Positions 48,932 through 64,000 of a stretch of DNA of 64,000 nt are shown piece after piece. Numbering within the stretch: the first letter of the stretch is position 1; every line of letters begins with the position of its first letter. The stretch lies in contig OY992833.1 of NCBI GenBank assembly GCA_963921425.1, positions 22,839,454 to 22,903,453 of the forward strand, in the 5' to 3' direction. The notes beneath the pieces are model-generated. The model searched no databases. It worked only from the letters and a program-made list of their open reading frames with translations, and was not told the DNA's origin. Position numbers and translations under genes: made by a program. Source of the stretch: Dryas octopetala (taxonomy: Eukaryota; Streptophyta; Magnoliopsida; Rosales; Rosaceae).

Positions 48932-50124
48932 AACTCAACTAATGGCTAGCGGTCGATCGCTAGCTGCTTTAGTTTAGTTGTAAAATGAAATAAAGTCGAT
49001 CCAAAGACTAAAATAAAGTCGATCCAACTTGTGGATATGCATGCTTCTTGTATGGTGGAACCGATGCCTTCATGTCCTGCTTCTCTTTTTCTATGTCTAG
49101 TAGAAGCTATGCAATAGTATTGTCTTCAACTACCACTTTTCAGTTGTGTTAATTGTTTTTTGTCTTGTTTTTATTTTATTTTTATCTTTTTATTTTATTA
49201 TTATTATTATTATTATTATTAGACCCGGAAAATCGTACACAACCCATTGACATGATACAAATACCCATAAAAAATTCAGTATTCAAGTCGAGCCTTATCA
49301 CCGAGTGGATCTGTTAGTGACTCGTTAAAAACGGATCATTTTCATGTTAACCCAACCTACGAAATCCATTAAGAAATAAAAATATTATATTATCTATTTT
49401 GCTTTAGATATTAAGAATCTAATTTGCACATGTCCTTTTTTAATATTTCTTTTGTATAATGTTTAAACTATATATTTATATTATGAAAAGTATTTAATTT
49501 AATAAAATATATATATGTATTTTTTTTTCAAATAATAGGTTGTTAATATATAAGTCTAACGGAGATTTCTTAACGGGTGAATTAGGTCTTGTGCGGTTAC
49601 TTGTTATTGCAGATCGTATATGGATTTGATTTCTTCACCTATTAGCTTAACAAGTTGTGTTTAAGTTCAACTAGTTTTCACACGACACAAACGTGAAAGG
49701 AAAAAAAAAAAAAAGACAACGAATTTCCAAGTTGATGTGCTGAGGTGTCAATGAGCCCGGACTGTTGGTGGAGGGTTTTATGGTAAATTGTGGTGTTAGA
49801 GATCATATTGATTTTAGTTAAAATCTTGATTTTCGGCGGAGCTCAAAATTCTGGAATTAAAATCTAACATGTAAACTTTACAAATCTCACTCTACACCCT
49901 AAGAGGGCAAATACCCTTCAAATTTGAGGAGGACTTTAATATGAATTAAAATGACTTTATTATGAATTAAAATAATTTTCTTATAAATTTTAAAAAACAC
50001 TCGGTCTTAATTTACAAACTATTTTTCTAAAGGATCCAAATCTAATTATCTCTAATTAAAATCTTGACATACAATCCAGAAAATCTCCTTAGTTAACGCG
50101 CGTTTTTTCCTGAATCCTGATTAA
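48932..50124. other. Spacer downstream of knottin gene
   Basis: Knottin 3' UTR with two AATAAA signals (48989-48994, 49012-49017) within a short duplicated TAAAGTCGATCCAA unit, then an ATT microsatellite (about 49187-49220). Sequence at about 49220-49700 resembles a degenerate transposon, but I could not define its ends. Confidence 0.55.
48989..49017 (+). promoter_or_regulatory. Paired polyadenylation signals of the knottin gene
   Basis: Two AATAAA motifs, 23 bp apart, sit 58-86 bp past the stop codon within a short direct repeat. Confidence 0.5.
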
Positions 50125-50226
50125 TGACAAGTATATCATACAGATTTGGTAATATTGAGGAATGCTTACAAACCAAATCCCCGTACATGGTCACAAGAAC
50201 AAATTACTCGTACTGTCATACATGAC
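50125..50226 (+). repeat. Copied fragment of lipase intron 2
   Basis: About 100 bp matches 44120-44224 (lipase intron 2) with few differences; shared landmarks are GACAAGTATATCATACAGAT and CCAAATCCCCGTACATGGTC. It abuts the decayed knottin copy. Confidence 0.85.
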
Positions 50227-50545
50227 ATTCCAACAGTACAAGGTAGCATCAATTGAAGATCCCCAAAATGCATGCAGAAGCATGCAAACCACAAGGCGTA
50301 CGTATAACACGTGCAACACCACAATTCGAATCCCATGCATGCCTTCGGTGACTCTTGCCCTGGTGTACGTAAATCCGGTGGGGATTTGCATTGGCGGGTG
50401 TTGTTCATTAAGTCAACTAATGGCCGACGTTTGACCAGTGCTTGAGTTTGGTGTATGTAAAATATAATAAAGTCGATAAAAAGAGTAAAATATATAAAGT
50501 TGACCAGTGGAAGCCATGGCTTCATGTCCTTCTGCTCTGTTTCTA
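50215..50545 (+). pseudogene. Decayed duplicate of the knottin locus
   Basis: 50225-50345 matches the knottin promoter (48421-48540: GCATGCAGAAGCAT, AACACGTGCAA, AATTCGAATC). After about 50346 the match jumps to the last codons and 3' UTR (48875 onward: CCGGT-GG, TGCGTTGGTGGGTGTTGTT-like, AATAAAGTCGAT, GCTTCATGTCCT). The ATG, signal peptide and most Cys codons are deleted; only a VGICIGGCC-type end remains. It cannot encode a knottin. Confidence 0.8.
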
Positions 50546-51984
50546 TATAAACAAGTTGAAGGAAAATAAAGACGACCCAAATAGATTAACGATGAGAGAA
50601 GAAAGAGGAACTCGATAGCAGCATGCACTTGATCTAAAGACTTTTGTTTCCAATTTCATGAAGCAAGTTTTTTTATGACCATTGATCTTTTTTTAAAGAC
50701 TTAAAAAGATGAAATTGAAAGAAACCAAACAAGACAGAGAAACATTAGATTCCAATTTGAAAAAATAAATACAGTTCAAAATAAATGAGAATACCTTATT
50801 TTGGCAATGCTCAAACCCATAACGAGAGTAGCGAACGAAAAACAGTGGATGTCTATAACTATAAGTTTTGTTTTCTGATTTTTTATCTTCAACTATTTTA
50901 GTTTTTTACTGGATTTTTAGTTTATTTTAACCAGTAAGAGATTAGGTGGCTTTTTTATATTTTTAATGGCACATGTGGCGTAATTGTCAATTAATTTGAG
51001 AGTCCCACTAATACCATGTAACCAAATAACAGAACATTAACGGAATGACTAACAGATGTATGCAATTGCATGATGGAGGAATAATTGTGTACCTAATTGT
51101 AAGATTTAAATTCTAAATTTACCAACTTGTTAATACCACAATAGTTAATGTAGGTATTTTGTAATTGATCCAAAAATTAATAAGGATGAAACGAGAAAGT
51201 ATTGAAAATTTGTTAAGTCTTGTAGTGTATTTTTCTTTTTGTTTAGTCTCTATGTCTTTATCAGATTAGACTTCCTTTTTTTACATCTTTTTACTGCCTT
51301 GTTATCGAGTCTTCTCCTCGAACCGTGAACACATTGAATCTGGTAACCAAAACTAACAGAACCAACAACCAACAAAGTATTGGGCTAACAATTTAGCCTA
51401 GTCATAAACCCTTTGGTCATAAAATCAACCCAAGAAAATCATTGAGGAATGAGTTAGATTTTCGGCCTATACAGAAACGCTTGGTCCAATTGTTTTGATG
51501 TCATCATTGTTCATGTTGTTTAAAAAAAGCGAAAATGCTATTGCCAAATGTTGATTTTTATTCCATGTAAAGGCTACATTCATTCATAATTAGTTGTGAT
51601 TCTGTCGAAGTTAATTCATTTACTAATGAATCACAACAAACATGTTCCAAATTTCTTAGAACTGATTCAGCACGTGTTGGTGGCAATTCCTAGCAATTTA
51701 TGATCCATGCCCCCAACTCAAGCAGAGCAAGTTAACCAAAAATATATCTCATTGAATGATCTAAAATCCACGGCGTTCAAAACATTGGGTAGATCAGTAA
51801 TAGTCTCTATTCATTTTTACAGCTTTATAATTGGTTAACCCAATGGGATCGTGGGTAATGTTGAACCCATCAGGTAATCCAAAGAACATTGGGAAGAAAA
51901 CTAAACTCTAGCATTCATGCTTCTCAATGCTGAAACATCTGACGTTTTCAAGCACCCCAAAAAATCTTGATCCAATAATTAATA
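50546..51984. other. Spacer
   Basis: No gene or clear repeat is recognised. The right end is the 3' UTR of the ISWI gene. Confidence 0.55.
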
Positions 51985-58578
<6,594 letters not shown>

Positions 58579-58814
58579 GGTTTTCTGAGATCGAGGGTTT
58601 CGTAATGGAAAGAAGGAGAGAGAGAAAGAGACCGACTTTAAGATTTTAGAAGCCACACGGCAAAATAATGAAATTTTTTTTTGTTTTTTTGTTTATAAAT
58701 GAGAGATACTGAGTGAGGAGGGCTTGGGTGTTAAATATGTTTAAGTTTATAGCCGTTCGATTTGAGAAAGTGAGATGTGCGGTTTAGAAGAGCTTTGGGT
58801 GGGAAAAATGAGAA

Positions 58815-58850
58815 TTTCCCGCCAACAAAAGGGAAACGTGATTTCCCGCC
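58815..58850. promoter_or_regulatory. Two E2F-type sites upstream of ISWI
   Basis: TTTCCCGCC occurs at 58815-58823 and again at 58842-58850, 27 bp apart and about 240-270 bp before the ISWI ATG. The sequence is a perfect match to the E2F/DP consensus TTTSSCGC, which marks S-phase genes. Binding is inferred. Confidence 0.65.
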
Positions 58851-58869
58851 CGTAACGGAGTGGATTGGA

Positions 58870-58910
58870 CCTCTGGGCCTCTGGGCCTCTGGGCCTCTGG
58901 GCCTCTGGCT
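58870..58910. repeat. 8-bp tandem repeat of TGGGCC (site II) motifs in ISWI promoter
   Basis: CTCTGGGC is repeated, giving TGGGCC at 58874, 58882, 58890 and 58898, immediately upstream of the E2F motifs. Confidence 0.8.
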
Positions 58911-58996
58911 CTGAGTCCATGGGCTCGGACCTGCATTGCAAATTGCTTGGGCTCGGCTCGCTTGGTATGTTTTTATTTTAGAGTTAATTACACTTA

Positions 58997-59944
58997 TGGT
59001 GCGTTTGGATGAAGTAATTTGAAACTACTTAGGAATTCACAAATGACGGAATTAAAAATGACGTGATTTAAAATTCTAGAATTTGTAAATTCTCTTGTTT
59101 GGATAAATGTAATCATAATGAAATTTAAATACGAAATTTATAGTAGTTTTATAAAAGAGTGATGGTGATGGTGGCAACAATAAAAATGATGTTTGTGGTA
59201 AGTTGATGATGGTAGTAGGGGTGATGGCCCACGGGCGAGGGGAGAAATGGTGATGGCAAAAATTGGAGTATTGGAGGTGGTGGCAACGACGACATTGGCG
59301 GTGAAGGTGGTGGCGACGGCAACGGCAATGGTGATGGTGATGGCACTGGTGAGGCGGCGGTGTCAGTGTTGGTGATGGCGGTGTCAGTGGCGGCGATGGT
59401 AGTGGTAATAGTAGCGGCTGTGGTGGTGTTGGTGGTGGTGGCAGCGGGTAGTGGTAGTGATGGTGGCAGTGGCAGTGTCGGTGGTGGTGGTAACGGTGGC
59501 GACGGTGGTGGTCGTAGTGGTGGTGGCAAAGGTGGCGGCGGTGGTGGTCGTAGTGGTGGCAAAGGTGGTGGTGATGGCGGCGGAGGTGGTGTCGGTGGTT
59601 GCAGTGGTGATGGTGGCGGCAGAGGTGGCGGTGGCGGTGGCGGTGGCAATGGTGGTGGTGGTAGCGGCGACATGGTGGTAGTGGTGGTGGTATTGTAATT
59701 AATTTGGCAAGGTGATGGGTGGACACGACTTTTTTTTTTATAAAAATTGGAATTTTGAAAATGACACCAATTTAGGTGAAATTTAAACTTGGAATTTACA
59801 GCCTTCAAATCCCAAGTTTTTTTCCATATAGAATTTACGAAATTCTATATTTATGGACCCAAACAAGGAAATTAGAGCATATAATTTCTTAAATGCTGAG
59901 TTTTGTTTAAATTCCAAGTTTTTTTTCTCCATCCAAACACACCA
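58997..59944 (+). mobile_element. TTA-flanked non-autonomous element with GGT minisatellite, copy A
   Basis: The ends are TGGTGCGTTTGGATG and its inverted counterpart (CATCCAAACACACCA). It is flanked by TTA at 58994-58996 and 59945-59947. A GGT/GGC-rich minisatellite fills about 59155-59697. A 3-bp TTA target fits PIF/Harbinger-type MITEs; the class is inferred. Confidence 0.7.
59155..59697 (+). repeat. GGT/GGC trinucleotide minisatellite in copy A
   Basis: Long imperfect runs of GGTGGTGGC-like triplets with GAT/AGT/GCA variants. All frames over it give low-complexity peptides. Confidence 0.85.
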
Positions 59945-59947
59945 TTA

Positions 59948-60871
59948 TGGTGCGTTTGGATGGAGAAAAAAAACTTGGAATTTAAATAAAACTCAGCATT
60001 TAAGAAATTCTATGCTCTAATTTCCTTATTTTGATACATAAATACAGAATTTTGCAAATTCTATGTGGAAAAAAATTTGGGATTTGAAGGCTATAAATTC
60101 CAAGTTTAAATTCCACCTAAATTGGTGTCATTTTCAAAATTCCAGTTTTTATAAAAAAGAAAAAGTCGTGTTCACCCATCACCTTGCCAATTAATCACAA
60201 TACCACCACCACTACCACCACCTCTGCCGCCACCACCACTGTCGCCACCATCACCTTTGCCACCACCACCACTGCCGCCACTACCACCACCTCTGCCACC
60301 ACTACCACCACCACTGCCGCCACTACCACCACCTCTGCCACCACTACCACCACCACTGTCGCCACTACCACAACCACCACCACCGCCGTCGCCACCGCCA
60401 CCGCCACCGCCATCACCACCGCCACCACCACCGCTACCACCACCACAACCACCAACACCACCTCTGCCGCCACCACCTATGCCTCCACTACCGCTGCCGC
60501 CGCCACCATCACCACAACTGACACCGCCACCACCACCACCATCACTACCGACACTGACACCACCGCCAATGCCGTTGTTGCCGCCACCTCCAATACTCTA
60601 ATTTTCGCCGTCACCATTTCTTCCACCGCTCGTGGACCATTACCCCTACTACCATCGTTAACTGACCACAAGCATTATTTTTTTTGTTGCAACCATGCAT
60701 CACCATCACTCTTTTATAAAACTACTATAAATTTTGTATTTAAATTCTATTATGATTACATTTATCCAAACAAGAGAATTTACAAATTCTAGAATTTTAA
60801 ATAACGTCATTTTAAATTCCGTCATTTGTGAATTCCTAAGTAGTTTCAAACTACTTCATCCAAACGCACCA
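59948..60871 (-). mobile_element. TTA-flanked non-autonomous element with ACC minisatellite, copy B (inverted)
   Basis: The same element as copy A in opposite orientation, sharing the central TTA (59945-59947) and ending CATCCAAACGCACCA before TTA 60872-60874. Its minisatellite (about 60200-60600) is the complement type, CCA/CCG. The unique parts of A and B match closely outside the minisatellite. Confidence 0.7.
60197..60600 (+). repeat. ACC/GCC trinucleotide minisatellite in copy B
   Basis: Imperfect ACCACCACC/GCCGCCACC triplets, including a repeated larger unit near 60260-60360 (CCACTACCACCACC…CTGCC). Different in length and order from copy A. Confidence 0.85.
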
Positions 60872-61385
60872 TTACATCCCTAAGGTTTATCGTCTTTTCA
60901 CATATACCTCCTGGAGTTTCAATAATTACACATACACCCCCTAAGGTTTTAAAACTGTTGCATATAACCCCCTACAAAAAAAAAATAAATAAATAAAAAA
61001 GAAAATATTTGTATTCAGATTGGATCTTACACCTTGAATAATCTTAATAGCCATAATCCCTTAGCATGTTTTTTTGTATAATTTCTCATCATTTTCATCT
61101 CACTATAGGAGGTTATATGTAACAGTTTTAAAACCTCAGGAGGTGTATATGTAATTATTGAAACTCCAAGGGATATATATGAAAAGACGATAAACCTTAA
61201 AGAGTGTAAGTGTAATTAACTCTTTATTTTATTATAACTATTGATTCAAAAATAAAGGAGAACTAGATGAAAACAAATATATGATAGTAGTAATTTCCAT
61301 CAAAAAGTATGATATAAGTAAGAAGAGTTTGGGAAGAAATGAAAACCAACTGTATAAATATTTAAAATAAAAAGAGGAAGCAGAT

Positions 61386-63378
61386 TAAGGTCTCTTTTGA
61401 TTTGCATATTAAAAATTTAAGAACAAAAATAATTACATCTCATGTTAGGTAACTTCACTATTAGGATTTGAAAATAATTCTCACTTCATGGAAAAATGAA
61501 TCAAGTGATACCCAAAACAAGGAAATTGAAACACTCCAGCTAACTTGGATGGTTTCATTTTTCTTTCCGTGAGGAAATATTAAATACAACTTTTCAAGAC
61601 CAAATTGTCCCTATTAACGATTAAGAATACAAATTATGTTTAACAATTTCTTTTTCTTTTTTTTCGAAATCGAAACACATGTTTAACAATTTTTCGTGAA
61701 GATTTTGCCGAAATTTTTGAAATTTCAGCAAAATTTACCGAAATTTATTGAAATTTTCCTATTTTCTCAAACTTCAAAAATTCACTACAAATATCTCAAG
61801 ACTCTAAATAATTCACCAAAAAATTCTACGGACTCGTATTGATGAGTATTAATTTCCTATGACTTCAAAATAGTCAAATTGCTTTAAAAAAAGTTATGAA
61901 AAATCTTACTCTCATAATTTAATTCTAAAAATAATAATAATCGCCAAATTATTGAATTTTCATAAATGAGCTCTAAAACCACAACCAAAGGTCTAAGTTA
62001 ATTAAAATAAAATTAAATAAATTTCTAATTCCTTCAAACAAACCTTAAAACAAGTTTGAAAAATTTAAGTAACAAAATTACCAAAAGCCAAAATTTGGTT
62101 TGTTACACTCAGTGAAGACAAAACTGGGTGAGAGGCACGGGAAAAAATGAAGGAAAGATAAAATTTTTTTTAAAAAAAGTGAAAAAAATAGGGGGGTTTG
62201 GAGCCTTTCGGCAATTGGAAAGAAAAAAAAAAAGTTTGAGATTTCGTTTAGTTATTTTTAACTTTAAACTCTAATACATTTCTATATAAAAAAATAATTA
62301 AAAGTATTCTAAAGGGCCTAAAACCTAATATTCTAAAGAATATAGAGTATATAGAATTTAATGTATAAATTATAGAGTATAAAAAGTATTAGGGTATATA
62401 GAGTATATAGAGTAATATGGTTTAGATTTTAGTGTATAATTAAATTATACAGTATAAATGATATACTAATTTTATTTATTCATTATACTAATTTTATTTA
62501 ACAGTATTTGCTTCAGCACGCATTATATTCACCTTATATCACATGAAATCCACTATATAATTTGGTTTCTTCAATATTTTTTATCACTTTAGTAGATAAT
62601 ATGTTAAATAAACATATGGTAAAATTTCATTAAAAATTTTTCGTATTTTGATAGTAATTTCCGTCTAATTTTTGTCAAAATTTAAAAATCGTCTAAATTT
62701 TCATTAAAATTTTCTCGAAATTCAAAATTTAATTCATTGATTATGTTACGTACCTTTGTCTATTATATATGTAATAATAAATAATGTAAATTAGGATTAA
62801 ATATCAAATCTTAATAATTTTTTGGTATAGGCTATAAATAGAGGTCAAAACAATACTTTTGCTCAAAATAATACATAGTATAATAGTATAGTGGTATGAG
62901 TTGTCTTTTTCAATTTACCTAGATAGTTAAAATTAAGTTGTAACTAGATTGGTTTTATTTTATTTTAATACAATATATTATAAATTAATGTAATATTTGT
63001 AATGTAATATTATTTTTTTATTTTATTATAGTGGCATGTGATGTAATATTTATAAATTCTAATACTTTTTACTTTATTATTTTGTTTGACTTTTCAACTA
63101 GTATCTAATCTAAAATACTATTTAATTTTGATACATAAATTAAAAATTTATTGAAATTTAGTAGTTAAAATCAATGAACCTTAAATAATATAAGGGTACA
63201 ATGAAAAACTTAACAATTTTTATCTCTTATTCCTCCGCAAACCAAACATGAGAATTAAAATAAACAATTTTTTTTTTTGGCTTTTTAAGCATTACTAACA
63301 TAGGATTAAATTTCTAATGAAAAATGCATAGCAATTGATTTCCCAATATCTTCATTATGCAAACCAAAAGAGACCTAA
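61386..63378. mobile_element. ~2-kb element with inverted ends and TAA target duplication (PIF/Harbinger-like)
   Basis: The body is 61389-63375. GGTCTCTTTTGATTTGCATA on the left equals GGTCTCTTTTGGTTTGCATA read from the right, and TAA flanks both ends (61386-61388, 63376-63378). No transposase frame is present. The interior contains another repeat, of which 62511-62725 matches 11286-11530 inverted, so at least one further insertion is likely. Confidence 0.65.
62511..62725 (-). repeat. Dispersed repeat shared with 11286-11530
   Basis: The reverse complement matches the segment in the first CASPL spacer (GAAGAAACCAAATTAT, CATGTGATATAAG, CAAAATACGAAAA landmarks). It lies inside the larger element at 61389-63375. 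Confidence 0.6.
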
Positions 63379-63759
63379 TAAAAGCATGTGTACATACATA
63401 TTTTAATCTATTAACACTTTGTACGTAGCTAGTTCATGGATATTGCTGTAGTTAAGCTACCTTTCTAGCATGTTAAAAATGTCAAAGCATACAAACTTGA
63501 AGAGTCACTAAATCATTAGGCTCTCAGTGTTTTGTATAATTTTTCAGTTAAATAATAGAAGGTTCAAATCATTAAAATACAATGCAAAATGGATGTCACG
63601 ATGTCTCTTAAACATATATATAAAGTCAAAAAGCCTTATCGTTAAATTTTCAAAAACGCAAAAAATATCTTTAGATAACAAGAATCATAAAGAAAATAAT
63701 ATGATTAATATGAAGGACAAAATAGAAAAAACTTAATTTGTTAAATTAATAAAATAAGG

Positions 63760-64000
63760 GCTTGTTTAGGAGTGTTTTTGTGTGAAGTGCTTTTGCTCAG
63801 TAGTGTTTTTGTTAGAAATTCATAGATTTTTTTTTAAAAAAATTCAAGTGCTTCTTGTTAATATACTTGAAAGCGCTTCGTAAGAAGCACCTGGTAGGTG
63901 ATTCACTCGGAAGTGCTTCCAAGTACTTTTAGAACTAAAAAACACTTCTTATTTTTTTTTGCCAAATATAAGTAAAAGCGCTTTTGACTATTTGAAAGCG
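63760..64000. repeat. Transposon-like end, cut by the window
   Basis: GGGCTTGTTTAGGAGTGTTTTTG followed by repeated AAGTGCTTC and AAAGCGCTT blocks of both orientations, a pattern common in small plant hAT-type elements. The right end is outside the window. Confidence 0.4.

Larger units (their letters stand above)
58972..61231. mobile_element. MULE-like MITE with two opposed elements inserted (nested, 2.24 kb)
   Basis: The outer element is 58981-61222. Its ends are GAGTTAATTACACTTA on both sides (inverted), with the 9-bp repeat TTTATTTTA at 58972-58980 and 61223-61231. Its left arm is split after CACTTA by two further elements. The arm resumes at 60872 (TTACATCCCTAAGGTTTATC), matching the reversed right arm (GGTTTATCGTCTTTTCA). 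Confidence 0.8.
58579..64000. other. ISWI promoter and long transposon-rich tail of the window
   Basis: 58579-58970 is the ISWI leader and promoter. From 58972 to 61231 lies a nested transposon structure with trinucleotide minisatellites. From 61386 to 63378 there is a second large element with inverted ends. At 63760-64000 an element with GTGCTTTT/AAAGCGCTTTT blocks is cut by the window end. The His/Pro/Thr/Gly-rich frames at 59076-60792 are repeat artefacts, not genes. Confidence 0.65.

Noticed and set aside
59076-59808. Two minus-strand frames of 216-219 residues rich in His or Pro
   Set aside because: They lie entirely over the GGT/GGC minisatellite; all frames there stay open because of triplet composition, and there is no splice or domain support.
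60184-60792. Plus-strand frame of 202 residues rich in Thr/Ala
   Set aside because: It is the same artefact over the ACC/GCC minisatellite of the inverted copy, and its end runs into the element arm.

Overview
This is plant nuclear DNA, from a core eudicot and probably a rosid. The reasons are multi-exon genes with GT-AG introns, plant-only families (chloroplast divinyl reductase, CASP-like proteins, CHY/CTCHY/RING ligase, albumin-1-type knottin) and AT-rich spacers packed with small palindromic transposons. A 200-N block at 36545-36744 shows it comes from an assembled scaffold. I cannot name the species from sequence alone.

Layout, left to right. The last exons of an NAD(P)-binding Rossmann-fold protein (1-1605, +). 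A 49-residue membrane micro-protein with a decayed neighbour copy (about 3050-3834, +). Intronless DVR, the chlorophyll-pathway divinyl reductase (5049-6308, +). A CASP-like cluster: an intact CASPL1D-type gene (7264-10275, -), a broken relative (13260-15955, -), an intact CASPL1E-type gene (23781-25603, +) and a truncated copy of its second exon (26245-26581, +). An 11-exon, probably mitochondrial PPR/TPR-like gene (27097-30557, -). A MIEL1-type RING E3 ligase with 12 exons (32524-35311, -). The assembly gap. A putatively N-myristoylated disordered MGCGKSK protein (39514-40737, +). A secreted class-3 lipase with 10 exons (41828-44938, -). An albumin-1/PA1b-like knottin precursor (48650-48931, +) with a decayed duplicate near 50215-50545. 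A full ISWI chromatin remodeller of about 25 exons (51985-58578, -).

The genes are not one pathway. The order lipase, MIEL1, DVR and ISWI matches, from memory, Arabidopsis AT5G18620 (CHR17), AT5G18630/18640 (lipases), AT5G18650 (MIEL1) and AT5G18660 (DVR). The CASPL cluster and PPR gene would then sit between DVR and MIEL1, and the MGCGKSK gene between MIEL1 and the lipase.

The spacers hold most of the unusual structure. There is a hAT-type element with an exact 8-bp target duplication and two related MULE-like MITEs with 9-bp duplications. Three foldback MITEs lie back to back inside one CASPL intron, a roughly 180-bp satellite-like array has inner sub-repeats, and a foldback element lies inside another foldback element. 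Downstream of the window's ISWI promoter, a 2.2-kb nested structure carries two opposed elements, each with its own trinucleotide minisatellite. Two perfect E2F motifs and a TGGGCC tandem lie just upstream of ISWI. I found no CRISPR arrays, rRNA or convincing tRNA genes.
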